NCBI GenBank assembly: GCA_947346365.1
Contig: CANAAV010000014.1
Coordinates: 1 to 64,000 of the forward strand
Direction of reading: 5' to 3'
From: an uncultured Flavonifractor sp.
GTDB taxonomy: Bacteria > Bacillota > Clostridia > Oscillospirales > Oscillospiraceae
Length of the DNA: 64,000 bases
The notes beneath the pieces were generated by a model. The model saw only the letters and a list, made by a program, of their open reading frames with translations, had not been told where the DNA came from and ran no database searches. The translations under genes were made by a program, and so were the position numbers. Below are positions 23,770 through 32,751 of the stretch, in pieces (within the stretch, counting starts at the first letter, position 1; each line of letters begins with the position of its first letter).

Positions 23770-24738
23770 ATGAAAAAATTGATCTTCAAGTCTGCGCTGC
23801 TTCTTTTCCTGGTCGGCACGGTTTTATATGCCGGAGGTGCGGCCTACCGCGGGACAAATACCTACAAAAACTTAGAGCACAGTGATGATACCGAGCGCTA
23901 CCATGCTCTGCCCGATACCGTTGATATCGCGGTTTTTGGCTCCTCTCACGGGCGGGATTCTTTTCAGTATTATCCGGAGGGGAAAACATTTTTCAATTTC
24001 TCTATCACCTCCCAAACACCGGAATACAGTCTCCGCGTCATGCGGGAATATCGGCGGCATATCCGCTCCGGCGCTCTGGTCATTATCGTAATCAGCCCTA
24101 TGTACCCTTTCTTTCAACAGCGGGAATCTGATTTCTTGGCTCAACAGTCCCGGTACTACCGCATTTTATCCCCCGGCAATATTATAGACGTAGATATGCC
24201 GCGGTGGCTCTGCGCCCGTTTTTCCCCTCTATTGACGGAAGACCTCCCGCAGATCATTTCCGCTTTTTCTCAAAACGTCGAGCTCTCTCCTACATCCGAT
24301 GCGCTCTCCGGATACCGGCAGTTCTCCCCCGAGAATCTCCCGGCGGAGACAAATCGGATCAAGCACAGTCATATTGCCGAAGACCTTACCACTTTCCCGG
24401 CGGAGAGCCCCAGCATGATGCCTGCTTACCGGGAAATGCTTCTTCTGGCCCAAGAGCAAAATTGGAACGCCGTACTCGTCACCCCTCCATACCTCGAAGA
24501 ATATCTCTCCTGCTACTACGACTTTTCTGAGCAGTACTTTGATGTATTCCGCAAAACAATTACAGCGGTCAGCGAAGAGTTTAACGTCCCTTTTTGGGAC
24601 TATTCTCATAATTCTGCCTACACCGCACGTTATGACTTATTTCAAGATATCGACCATTTGAATTTAGCCGGTGCCGAACTGTTTGATCGGCAGTTTTTCT
24701 CCGATATCCAATCGGAAGCATACTTTTGGTCAAACTAG
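23770..24738 (+). CDS. SGNH-like partner of the MBOAT acyltransferase
   Basis: A 322-residue protein with an N-terminal signal anchor (KKLIFKSALLLFLVGTVLYAGG) and an extracytoplasmic SGNH-hydrolase-like domain. The nucleophile motif is VFGSSHGRDSF and the Asp/His motif near the C-terminus is DIDHLNLAGAELF. In DltB/DltD, AlgI/AlgJ and PatA/PatB pairs such a protein transfers the acyl group to a surface polymer outside the cell. It starts 14 bases after the MBOAT gene behind AAGGAG. The target here is likely the polysaccharide made with the downstream dehydratase. The codons are more AT-rich than in neighbours. Confidence 0.75.
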   Translation: MKKLIFKSALLLFLVGTVLYAGGAAYRGTNTYKNLEHSDDTERYHALPDTVDIAVFGSSHGRDSFQYYPEGKTFFNFSITSQTPEYSLRVMREYRRHIRSGALVIIVISPMYPFFQQRESDFLAQQSRYYRILSPGNIIDVDMPRWLCARFSPLLTEDLPQIISAFSQNVELSPTSDALSGYRQFSPENLPAETNRIKHSHIAEDLTTFPAESPSMMPAYREMLLLAQEQNWNAVLVTPPYLEEYLSCYYDFSEQYFDVFRKTITAVSEEFNVPFWDYSHNSAYTARYDLFQDIDHLNLAGAELFDRQFFSDIQSEAYFWSN

Positions 24739-24903
24739 CGTTCTTTCCAGTCGTATCATGGCGCTCCTTATTCGCCAAATCCGGGAAATCTGTCATTTCC
24801 TCTTCTATTTTGCAGAATCTTATGTTATATTATCGTGAGAAAAGCAAATGCCCGCGCTGGCGGTTATCCGGCGGTGCGGCACAGAAAGGCAGATGCTCTT
24901 TAT

Positions 24904-26787
24904 ATGCGTCTTTTTCGCAAACAAATTCTTTTTTTGTGCGACAGCTTGATCTTGGTGTCCGTAACCGCTGTTTTAGCCCTTTTTTCCTTCCGCTACTCCT
25001 GGCTGGAGGATATTGTCAGTCAAGGCCTGCTGGTTACCCACATTGCCCTGCTGTTGGCGTGCACCACCGCGTTTCAGCTGTTCTTCCGCAATTACGACAG
25101 TCTGTGGCGCTATGCGGAAGACCGGGAGTACCTTTTCCTCCTCGCCTCCGCTTTTTTGGGCTTTCTCGCCTATGAAATACTCAGCCGTTTTGTCCTGCGG
25201 GGCGGCGTCATTCCCTTCCTGCTGCTCACCTCAATCGCCGGCTTTTGGGTCCTAGGGATGCTGATGGTCCGTTTTTCCTACCGCTTTTACCGCCGGCAGG
25301 TGCTGCACCGAAAAAACGCCCGCCAAGTCCCCGTAGCCGTGATCGGAGCGGGCTCCGCCGGCGTGCAGCTTTTGGAGGAGCTTCAGAACAACCCGGACAG
25401 CCGCTACTGCGTCCAATGCTTTTTTGACGACGACCCCAGCAAAATCGGCCGGCGCATCCACAATATCGACGTAAAGGGCAGCATCAAAGACATCCCCGCC
25501 CGGCTGCGGGCCATGGATATCCAAGAGATTATCGTCGCCATCCCCTCTATCTCGGAGCACCGCCGCCACGCGATTTTGAAAGAGCTCGCGGGCCTGGACC
25601 GGGTCAAAATCACCGTTCTGCCCAGCACGCTGGAGCTGATCGGGCAAAAGCCCATTCGCACTCAGCTGCGCGACATCCAGATTGAGGACCTGCTGGAGCG
25701 GGAGCCCGTCCGTCTGGACAGCGCCCCAGTGGATTCCTTCTTAGGCGGAAAGGTCGTGATGGTCACCGGCGGCGGCGGGTCAATCGGCTCGGAACTCTGC
25801 CGCCAGATTGCCAAGCACGCGCCTAAAAAACTGATCGTTGTAGATATCTATGAAAACAACGCCTACGATATCCAGCAGGAGCTGCTGTACAAATACCGGG
25901 ACCGACTGGACCTGTGCGTAGAAATTGCCTCTATCCGCGACGCCGGACGGGTGCGCCAGCTGTTCGCCCAGTACCGCCCCGAGGTTGTATTCCATGCCGC
26001 CGCCCACAAGCACGTCCCCCTGATGGAGAACAGCCCCCAGGAGGCCGTACGCAACAACGTATTCGGCACGCTGAATCTGGTGCGGGCCGCCGACGAATAC
26101 AGCGTCTCCAAATTCATTCAGATCTCCACGGACAAGGCCGTCAATCCCACCTCTGTCATGGGGGCTACCAAGCGGTTGTGCGAGATGATTCTGCAATCCA
26201 TGAAGGGCAGCAGCAGCACCGACTTTGCCGCCGTGCGCTTTGGCAACGTTTTGGGCTCCAACGGCTCTGTCATCCCCCTGTTCAAGCGGCAGATTGCCGC
26301 AGGCGGCCCCGTCACTGTCACTGACAGGCGCATCATCCGCTATTTTATGACCATCCCCGAGGCCGCCCAGCTCGTGCTCCAGGCGGGCGCCATGGCCCGC
26401 CAAAACGAGCTGTACGTCCTGGACATGGGACATGCTGTAAAAATATGGGACCTGGCGGAGAATCTCATTCGCCTGTCCGGCGCCACCCCCGGCGTGGATA
26501 TCAAAATCGTGGAAACCGGCCTTCGTCCCGGAGAAAAACTCTATGAGGAGCTGCTTGTTGCCAACAGAGATATCATAAAAACGGTAAACGACAAAATTTT
26601 TGTAGAGCACCAGCCCGCCATCACTCCCCGCGAGCTGGAGGAAAAGCTGGCGATTTTAGAGGCCGCCCTGGCCATGGACAACCCCGGCATTATCCGCGAC
26701 GCCCTGCACAAGGTGGTGCCTACCTTCCACGAGCCGGAAGAGCTGAATACCAAGCAGGGCGAGGTTGTACGCATCCCCGCCCAATAA
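24904..26787 (+). CDS. Membrane nucleotide-sugar 4,6-dehydratase (WbpM/PglF/CapD type)
   Basis: A 627-residue protein with four N-terminal membrane helices (residues 1-120), a first Rossmann-like region (VAVIGAGSAGVQLLEEL) and a C-terminal extended SDR domain. The SDR domain has the NAD motif VTGGGGSIGSELCRQI, HAAAHKHVPLME, STDKAVNPTSVMGATKRLCE and RFGNVLGSNGSV. It converts UDP-GlcNAc to the 4-keto-6-deoxy sugar that starts biosynthesis of bacillosamine-, FucNAc- or QuiNAc-type residues of surface glycans. The ATG at 24904 gives the standard N-terminus; its ribosome binding site is weak (AAAGG). The MBOAT/SGNH genes upstream could decorate the resulting glycan. Confidence 0.88.
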   Translation: MRLFRKQILFLCDSLILVSVTAVLALFSFRYSWLEDIVSQGLLVTHIALLLACTTAFQLFFRNYDSLWRYAEDREYLFLLASAFLGFLAYEILSRFVLRGGVIPFLLLTSIAGFWVLGMLMVRFSYRFYRRQVLHRKNARQVPVAVIGAGSAGVQLLEELQNNPDSRYCVQCFFDDDPSKIGRRIHNIDVKGSIKDIPARLRAMDIQEIIVAIPSISEHRRHAILKELAGLDRVKITVLPSTLELIGQKPIRTQLRDIQIEDLLEREPVRLDSAPVDSFLGGKVVMVTGGGGSIGSELCRQIAKHAPKKLIVVDIYENNAYDIQQELLYKYRDRLDLCVEIASIRDAGRVRQLFAQYRPEVVFHAAAHKHVPLMENSPQEAVRNNVFGTLNLVRAADEYSVSKFIQISTDKAVNPTSVMGATKRLCEMILQSMKGSSSTDFAAVRFGNVLGSNGSVIPLFKRQIAAGGPVTVTDRRIIRYFMTIPEAAQLVLQAGAMARQNELYVLDMGHAVKIWDLAENLIRLSGATPGVDIKIVETGLRPGEKLYEELLVANRDIIKTVNDKIFVEHQPAITPRELEEKLAILEAALAMDNPGIIRDALHKVVPTFHEPEELNTKQGEVVRIPAQ

Positions 26788-26897
26788 GCCGCGTTCCCGC
26801 TGTCTGAATTTCCCCCGGCCCTCCCCATTTTCGCTCCGCATCAACCCCGGAAAAACGGGCAAACTGTCTCTGAATTGCGAAAGGGAGGCCGGGCAAA

Positions 26898-27614
26898 GTG
26901 GACGAAATAAAAAGCGGCGAAGAAAGCACCTGTGAGGACAGCCGCCAGCAGATCATAGACATGGGCTCCGCAACCATCACAACCGCACGCGGAACCATCC
27001 ATACGTTGACCATTGTAGGACAGATTGAGGGCCATCAGCTCCTGCCCCCCAACGCCAAAACAACAAAGTACGAGCATGTAATGCCGTTGCTGGCCGCCCT
27101 GGAGGAGAGCGATGAAATTGACGGCCTGCTGGTGCTGCTCAACACCGTGGGCGGCGATATCGAAGCGGGACTTGGGATCGCCGAGCTGATTGCCAGCATG
27201 ACCAAGCCCACCGTCTCCCTGGTATTGGGGGGCGGGCACTCTATCGGCGTGCCTCTGGCCGTCTCCGCCAAGCGCTCCTTCATCGCCCCGTCGGCGGCTA
27301 TGACCATTCACCCGGTGCGCCTTAACGGTCTAGTCATCGGCGTCCCTCAGACCTTCAACTATTTTGAGCGCATCCAGGAGCGCATCATCCAGTTCGTCAC
27401 TCGCAACAGTTCTATTCCACGAGAGACCTTCACCCGCATGATGCTTCAAACCGGGGAGCTGGCGGCGGACGTAGGCAGCGTGATTTATGGGGAGGAGGCG
27501 GTCCGAATCGGCCTGATTGACCGAATCGGCGGCTTATCCGCCGCTTTGGAGAGCCTCCACGCCATGATAGAGCAGACCCGCGCGGGCAAAGCCCCCTGTG
27601 ACGAGGTTCCATAG
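26898..27614 (+). CDS. ClpP-fold serine protease, TepA-like
   Basis: A 238-residue ClpP/crotonase-fold protein starting with GTG, 9 bases after GGGAGG. LLVLLNTVGGDIEAGLGIAELI corresponds to the oligomer face. The catalytic Ser lies in LVLGGGHSIGVPLAVSA and the His in AAMTIHPVRL. This matches the TepA (YmfB) group of Bacillus, linked to stage-specific protein translocation or sporulation-associated proteolysis rather than to the Clp ATPase. No signal peptide is present, so it acts in the cytoplasm. The nearest genes are unrelated; it probably has its own promoter or is read from the dehydratase gene 110 bases upstream. Confidence 0.82.
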   Translation: MDEIKSGEESTCEDSRQQIIDMGSATITTARGTIHTLTIVGQIEGHQLLPPNAKTTKYEHVMPLLAALEESDEIDGLLVLLNTVGGDIEAGLGIAELIASMTKPTVSLVLGGGHSIGVPLAVSAKRSFIAPSAAMTIHPVRLNGLVIGVPQTFNYFERIQERIIQFVTRNSSIPRETFTRMMLQTGELAADVGSVIYGEEAVRIGLIDRIGGLSAALESLHAMIEQTRAGKAPCDEVP

Positions 27615-27734
27615 CGCCAGCAAGGCGCTGCGGGCTTGCGCCTGCAGTGCCTTGCCTTTACTTAGGGTGCGGCGGAGTTTGCTTTCACTGTCTCCCGCCC
27701 ATGGACAATTTACATTTTGTTTACGCTTTCGTCC

Positions 27735-27763
27735 TTGACGTTGCGCCGCAGCAGCGCTATAGT
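27735..27763 (+). promoter_or_regulatory. Promoter of the zinc-ribbon gene
   Basis: TTGACG at 27735-27740, 17 bp, TATAGT at 27758-27763. The 300-base gap after the TepA-like gene holds no other feature I can support. Confidence 0.65.
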
Positions 27764-27912
27764 TATATGTAACGCTGGTTTTAACGCTATTAAGTGCCTA
27801 TTTACCGGTATTTCTCCCGCCACTCTCCAAATTTTGGTTTTTTCATTGAGGCCTTCCCTGCGCGGTTTTCGTTTTATCCACCTCTATAGACTAAGGAGAC
27901 GACTGTTCCTCC

Positions 27913-28302
27913 ATGAATATGCTTAGACGTTTGATGTATGGCCGGTATGGCAGTGATCAGCTTTCGTTTTTCCTGCTTGTGGTCTATCTGCTGCTCAGCC
28001 TGCTGTCCTCTCTGCCCCATCTGGCGCTGCTGAGCTGGGCAGCCCTGGGCGTACTTTTGTGGGACGTGTACCGGATGTTCTCCCGTCGCATTGACCGCCG
28101 CCGGACGGAAAACGCCAAGTTCCTGGCACTGGCGGGCCCCGTCATCCGTCAATTTAAGATGCTGCGCACCATCCGCCGGGACAAGGAGCACCGCTACTTC
28201 AAATGTCCCAACTGCGGGCAGTATCTGCGCGTACCCCGCGGCAAGGGAAAGATCACTGTCAACTGCCGCAACTGCGGTGTGAGTTTTGAGGAAAAAAGTT
28301 GA
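27913..28302 (+). CDS. Membrane protein with C-terminal zinc ribbon
   Basis: A 129-residue protein with two adjacent hydrophobic segments (residues 17-33 and 38-52), a basic linker (RRIDRRRTENAKFLALAGPVIRQFKML) and a C-terminal zinc ribbon with paired CPNCG and CRNCG knuckles 18 residues apart. Such small proteins are common in clostridia and have no assigned role; the ribbon faces the cytoplasm by the positive-inside rule. AAGGAG lies 14 bases before the ATG, further than usual, and an in-frame ATG two codons later is equally possible. It is a single-gene unit ending at a strong terminator. Confidence 0.7.
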   Translation: MNMLRRLMYGRYGSDQLSFFLLVVYLLLSLLSSLPHLALLSWAALGVLLWDVYRMFSRRIDRRRTENAKFLALAGPVIRQFKMLRTIRRDKEHRYFKCPNCGQYLRVPRGKGKITVNCRNCGVSFEEKS

Positions 28303-28328
28303 AAAGCTCCCTCCATCACAATTCAGCG

Positions 28329-28362
28329 AAAAGGCGCCCGGCGTAAACGCCGGGCGCCTTTT
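28329..28362. terminator. Bidirectional terminator
   Basis: AAAAGGCGCCCGGCG (28329-28343) pairs perfectly with 28348-28362 around a TAAA loop. The T-rich tail exists on both strands, so it serves both the zinc-ribbon gene and the convergent histidine kinase gene. Confidence 0.92.
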
Positions 28363-28376
28363 CATATTTCTTTGTC

Positions 28377-30533
28377 TCAAAACACCTTCTCAGGCAGCCC
28401 CAGCAGGGCGGCGCTCCCCTCCGGCCTACCCCTGTCCTCCGGCAGGGACACCGCAGCCTTAAACAAATCCCCGTCAATGTCCAACCGGAATGTCCCCCCC
28501 TGCAGCTCCGCCAGACTGCGGGCAATGGACAGGCCTAGGCCGGACCCTTCGGTGCTGCGGGATTCCTCCCCCCGCACAAAGCGCTCCATCAGCCGCTCGG
28601 CGGGTATGTTCAGCTGCTGGCGGGAGATATTTTTCACCGAGAAGATAACATTCCCCTCCCACCGGGTCAGGTCCAGGTAAACGCGTGTACCCGCCATGGC
28701 ATACTTGTTGCAGTTGGACAGCAGATTTTCCACAATCCGCCACAGATGCCGCCCGTCTGCCTGCACATACACCTCTTCAGGCGGGAACGTGGAAACCAAA
28801 GTCAGACCGCTCTGCGCAAATTTTTCCTCAAACTCTCCCACTGCCTGCTGCACCAGCTGCACCATGCCCAGGCGCTCTGTGTTCACCGCCAGATTCCCAG
28901 TGGAGGCCTTAGACGCCTCCACCAGGTCTTCGGTGAGCTTTTTCAGGCGCTGGCTCTTCCGGTCCAGCACGGCGATATATTCCACCGCTGCGGGATCTTG
29001 AATATCTCTCTTTTTCAGCAGATCCACATAATTGATGATGGATGTGAGCGGGGTTTTCAAATCATGGGAGACGTTGGTAATCAGCTCTGCTTTGAACCGC
29101 TCGCTTTTCAGCTGCTCCTCCACCGCACTGCTGATAGCCCCGCCCAGGTCGTTGATCTGTTCGGCGTGCTCCCGCAGGTCCCGGTACATGTGCCCGCCCG
29201 TGTCAATCCTAAAGCCGGGCTCCCCGCCCATGATCCGTGCGCTTCCCTCCCGCACCTGCCGCCACTGAAGGCACCAGCGGCACAGGGCAAAGAGCACCAT
29301 CCCCTGGTACAGGGGGATCAGAAATACGGTAACGGCGGTCAGAAACGTCCCCGCCAGGTAGAGCACAAAGCCCGCCGCCGCCCGCCAGACCAGCGGCCAA
29401 CTGGCCACAGCCTTCTGGAGACTCAGGCCCAGCCAGTGCCACAGTTTCCACACCAGGGTATTGGAAGCGAGCGTTTTGGTCTTATACCGCACCGCTAAAG
29501 TCAGCACGCTGGCTAACACGCAGCCGCATATCCCCATGGAAACCAGCAGCAGCCCCACCAGGGTCTCGGTGTGCACCGCAGCCCCCACGCTGCTCTGCCC
29601 CAGAGCATAGCCCATAGAATTTCCGGCGGCCAGCAGGCACATTATGGCAAAGCACATACCCACCGCCAACAGGTCCAGAGGAACCCGGTCCAGCCAGCCC
29701 AGCGCCAGCTCATCCCGGCCCCGCCGCCAGCCGGCCCCCGCGCACAGGAAAGCCGCCGCCAGCACTGCCAGTATATCCAGTCCCACCGCCGACAGGGCGA
29801 CCGCCGGCATATACTGGGCGTAGCGCCCGTACTCCCGGTAGCCCTCCATGAATATGTCGTCCGCCCGCATGGGATCGGTCACACCGTATTCCAGGGCCAG
29901 CTCCACCGCTTTGATGCGGCTGTCCTTCTCCTCACGGTAACTCCACTCGCCGTACTCGGACAGATACCTCCAGCCATACTCTTCCGCTCGGACAGCCTGC
30001 TCCGGGGGATAGACTACCTCGTCCCAGCTGGGCAGAAAAACGTGCAGCAGGTTCACCTGGTTCTCATCATCCCAGCTGGTGTAGTCGTTTTCCGACATGC
30101 CCGCATTCTGGCGCAGGGTCCAGGAGCTGTATACGACCCCGTGCACCGCACTCTCCAGGGCCTCCCGGGAGGTCGTCAGGGGCAGATTGGTATACAGCAG
30201 CTCCCCGGTGGTATTGTCCAACAGGCGGACGCGGAAATTGGTGTTCTCCGGCTCCAGATTCTGCTGGAACAGGTTCAGCCGCTGCTCATCCAGGTAGGAG
30301 AGCTTGCCGTTCCATTTCTGGCTTTGGAGCAGCGCCGCCATCTCCCGAACCTGAATGCTGGAATCATGCATACCGCTGTAATAGTCGTTGCTGCTGTAGT
30401 AGCCCGCCCCGGTCCAAATGTCGTCCCACTTATACAGCGTGACCAGGGTGGCCCAAAAGCCCGCCGCGCCCGCCGCCAAAACCAGCGCCAGGGCCAGGGC
30501 CCGCAGAAACGGATTGGTGCGCCGCTTCTTCAT
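28377..30533 (-). CDS. Multi-pass sensor histidine kinase
   Basis: A 718-residue kinase. One membrane helix at residues 11-30 is followed by an extracytoplasmic sensor of about 230 residues, then about five further helices (roughly 255-430). The HisKA block has SHDLKTPLTSIINYVDLL, and the ATPase domain has LLSNCNKYAMAGTRVYL and TEGSGLGLSIARSLAEL. The ATG at 30533 follows AGGGAG by 8 bases. It lies 46 bases after an OmpR-type response regulator, its likely partner. Across the regulator's upstream region are two secreted serpins, so sensing of host or competitor proteases is an appealing but untested idea. Confidence 0.85.
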   Translation of the reverse strand: MKKRRTNPFLRALALALVLAAGAAGFWATLVTLYKWDDIWTGAGYYSSNDYYSGMHDSSIQVREMAALLQSQKWNGKLSYLDEQRLNLFQQNLEPENTNFRVRLLDNTTGELLYTNLPLTTSREALESAVHGVVYSSWTLRQNAGMSENDYTSWDDENQVNLLHVFLPSWDEVVYPPEQAVRAEEYGWRYLSEYGEWSYREEKDSRIKAVELALEYGVTDPMRADDIFMEGYREYGRYAQYMPAVALSAVGLDILAVLAAAFLCAGAGWRRGRDELALGWLDRVPLDLLAVGMCFAIMCLLAAGNSMGYALGQSSVGAAVHTETLVGLLLVSMGICGCVLASVLTLAVRYKTKTLASNTLVWKLWHWLGLSLQKAVASWPLVWRAAAGFVLYLAGTFLTAVTVFLIPLYQGMVLFALCRWCLQWRQVREGSARIMGGEPGFRIDTGGHMYRDLREHAEQINDLGGAISSAVEEQLKSERFKAELITNVSHDLKTPLTSIINYVDLLKKRDIQDPAAVEYIAVLDRKSQRLKKLTEDLVEASKASTGNLAVNTERLGMVQLVQQAVGEFEEKFAQSGLTLVSTFPPEEVYVQADGRHLWRIVENLLSNCNKYAMAGTRVYLDLTRWEGNVIFSVKNISRQQLNIPAERLMERFVRGEESRSTEGSGLGLSIARSLAELQGGTFRLDIDGDLFKAAVSLPEDRGRPEGSAALLGLPEKVF

Positions 30534-30579
30534 GGCGGAACATCTCCCTTCACAACAAATGCCAAACGCCCAACGGGCG

Positions 30580-31278
30580 TTACGCCTTCTCCATTTTATA
30601 GCCCAGCCCCCACACCACCTTGATGTACCTGGGATTGGCCGGATCGATCTCAATCTTTTCCCGCAGGTGGCGGATATGCACCGCCACCGTGTTTTCCGAG
30701 CCTAAGGACGGGTCGTTCCACACCATCTCATAGATCTGAGCGGTAGAAAACACCCGCCCGGGGCTCTTCATCAGCAGCAGGAGGATGTTGTACTCAATAG
30801 GGGTAAGGCTGACCGGTTCCCCGTCTACGGTGACCGACTTGGCCGCGTCGTTGAGGGCAATCCCTCCATTGTGCAGGGTCACCGCGCTCTCCTCCGCCGC
30901 GGAGCGCCCGCCCAAGGTCGTATAGCGGCGCAGCTGGCTTTTCACCCGGGCGATAACCTCAATAGGGTTAAAGGGCTTGGTTACATAATCGTCCGCCCCG
31001 ATGTTCAGCCCCAGCACCTTGTCGGAATCCTCGCTCTTGGCGGTAAGCAGGATGATGGGGATGTTGCACGTCTCCCGCAGCTTAGCGGTAGTGCGGATGC
31101 CGTCCAGGCCGGACATCATCACATCCATCAGCACCAGATCCACGCTCTCCTGCTCTACCAGGCGCAGGCACTCCAGCCCGTCATAGGCCTTTAGGGTCCG
31201 GTAGCCCTCGCTGGAGAGGTAGATGTCCAGAGCGGAGACAATGTCCTTATCGTCGTCACAAATCAAGATCGTATGCAA
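30580..31278 (-). CDS. OmpR-family response regulator
   Basis: Receiver domain (ILICDDDKDIV, phosphoacceptor in LVLMDVMMSG, YVTKPFNPIEV) and winged-helix output domain (LTPIEYNILLLLMKSPGRVFSTAQIYEMVW ... VAVHIRHLREKIEIDPANPRYIKVVWGLGYKME). I chose the TTG at 31278 (giving HTILICDDD) because GAGG lies 8 bases upstream; a GTG three codons earlier has no room for a ribosome binding site. First gene of an operon with the multi-pass kinase. The divergent intergenic region contains a GATATCTT/AAGATATC inverted repeat that may be its operator. Confidence 0.85.
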   Translation of the reverse strand: MHTILICDDDKDIVSALDIYLSSEGYRTLKAYDGLECLRLVEQESVDLVLMDVMMSGLDGIRTTAKLRETCNIPIILLTAKSEDSDKVLGLNIGADDYVTKPFNPIEVIARVKSQLRRYTTLGGRSAAEESAVTLHNGGIALNDAAKSVTVDGEPVSLTPIEYNILLLLMKSPGRVFSTAQIYEMVWNDPSLGSENTVAVHIRHLREKIEIDPANPRYIKVVWGLGYKMEKA

Positions 31279-31334
31279 AGCAGCCACCTCATTTTAATAA
31301 TAAGATAGCACCGGCAGTTTAAGGCCTGTGCTGG

Positions 31335-31362
31335 GATATCTTTAAAGTTCTATTAAGATATC
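31335..31362. promoter_or_regulatory. Inverted repeat between the regulator and serpin operons
   Basis: GATATCTT at 31335-31342 and AAGATATC at 31355-31362, 12 bases apart, in the 150-base gap separating the divergent response regulator and first serpin gene. No clear -35/-10 pair was found next to it; an operator role is inferred from symmetry and position. Confidence 0.45.
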
Positions 31363-31437
31363 AGGAACATTTTACCCCAAGCCCCGTCTAAAAAGCAAAC
31401 TCTTTTCCAGGCCGGCTGAAAAAAGGAGGAACCCGCC

Positions 31438-32715
31438 ATGAAACGCGCCTCACTGTCTTTTGCACTGCTCCTCTCCCTGCTGCTGTCCGGCTGTTCCGGG
31501 GGCGCCGTCACCGCACTGAAGGCCCAGTCCTCGCTTCCCCCGGTGCAGGCCGTCAGGGACGAGGCTTTCGACCTGGCTCTGGGGGACTTCGGTCTGGAGC
31601 TGCTGCGGCAGGTCCGGAAAGAGGGGAAAAACACCCTGCTCTCCCCTCTGAGCGCGCTTTTATGCCTGTCCATGTGCGCCAACGGCGCCCAGGGGGATAC
31701 CCTGGAGCAATTTCAAACGGTGCTCTGCGGAGGCGGAAGTCTGGAGACCCTTAACGGCAGCTGCCGCTCCCTGCTGGAGACCTGCCATGCCCTGGAGGCT
31801 GGAAACGCCTCCCTGTCAGAGCGCTACGGCGTTACACCGGGAGAGAGCGCCCTCTCCATTGCCAACAGTCTTTGGCTGGACCCCCGGGTGCGGGTGGAGG
31901 ACGGCTTTACCGGCCGCTGTACCGGCAGCTATGAGGCCGGGCTTTTTGCAGCTGATTTTACCCAGGACGCCGCCCGGCGGGAGGTGAACCGCTGGATTGA
32001 AACGCACACCGGCGGGCACATCAAAAACGCTCTGGCGGAGCTGGACCCGGACACCATCCTGGTCCTGGTGAACGCGGTGTACTTTGAGGGCAAGTGGACG
32101 CAGAGCTTTGACCCGGAGGACACGCGGGAGGCGCAGACCTTCTACTTGGAGGACGGCTCCTCCGGCCAGGTGGACCTGATGAACTCCTGCGGGCGCACAG
32201 ACCTGTGCGTCACAACGCAGGCCGAACAGGGGGTGCTGCTGCCCTACAAGGACGGACGGCTGGCCTTTCTGGCCCTGCTGCCTCAGGCGGGAACCTCCCT
32301 GACAGAATATCTGGAGACCTTGGACGGCCAGCGGCTGACAGAGCTGATCCGGGGCGCGGAAGAGACGCATTTTACCCTGCTCCTGCCCAAATTCACCGCT
32401 GCTTGGCGGAGCTCTCTGGCAGAGTCTCTCCAAGCTATGGGGCTGGAGCTGGCCTTCGACCCGGACCGGGCGGACTTCTCCCCCATGGGAGCGGATGAAA
32501 ACGGCAATCTCCTCTATCTCACCGCCGTAGAGCACGGGGCGGGCATTGAGGTGGACGAGCAGGGAACCCGGGCCTTTTCCTTTACCTTTGCCGGTATGAA
32601 CAGCGCGGGGGCCGCTCCCCTGGAGGTCCTGCGCTTTGACCGGCCTTTCGTCTACGGCATCGTAGATTTAGACCGCGGGATCCCCTTGTTCCTGGGAACT
32701 TTTGAAACACCGTAG
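31438..32715 (+). CDS. Lipoprotein serpin 1 (atypical reactive loop)
   Basis: A 425-residue serpin with a lipoprotein signal (LSFALLLSLLLSGCSG, lipidated Cys near 20). Serpin landmarks are present: LLSPLSALLCLSMCANGAQGDTLEQF, LVLVNAVYFEGKWTQSFDPEDT and the C-terminal VLRFDRPFVYGIVDLDRGIPLFLGTFE. The reactive-loop hinge reads EQGTRAFSFTFAG instead of the small-residue EEGTEAAAAT seen in inhibitory serpins. Bulky Phe at alternate positions should hinder loop insertion, so this copy may be non-inhibitory or use another mechanism. First of two tandem serpins, divergent from a two-component system. Confidence 0.88.
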   Translation: MKRASLSFALLLSLLLSGCSGGAVTALKAQSSLPPVQAVRDEAFDLALGDFGLELLRQVRKEGKNTLLSPLSALLCLSMCANGAQGDTLEQFQTVLCGGGSLETLNGSCRSLLETCHALEAGNASLSERYGVTPGESALSIANSLWLDPRVRVEDGFTGRCTGSYEAGLFAADFTQDAARREVNRWIETHTGGHIKNALAELDPDTILVLVNAVYFEGKWTQSFDPEDTREAQTFYLEDGSSGQVDLMNSCGRTDLCVTTQAEQGVLLPYKDGRLAFLALLPQAGTSLTEYLETLDGQRLTELIRGAEETHFTLLLPKFTAAWRSSLAESLQAMGLELAFDPDRADFSPMGADENGNLLYLTAVEHGAGIEVDEQGTRAFSFTFAGMNSAGAAPLEVLRFDRPFVYGIVDLDRGIPLFLGTFETP

Positions 32716-32751
32716 AAATCACATTCACTTAAAATACAAGGAGGAATTGCT

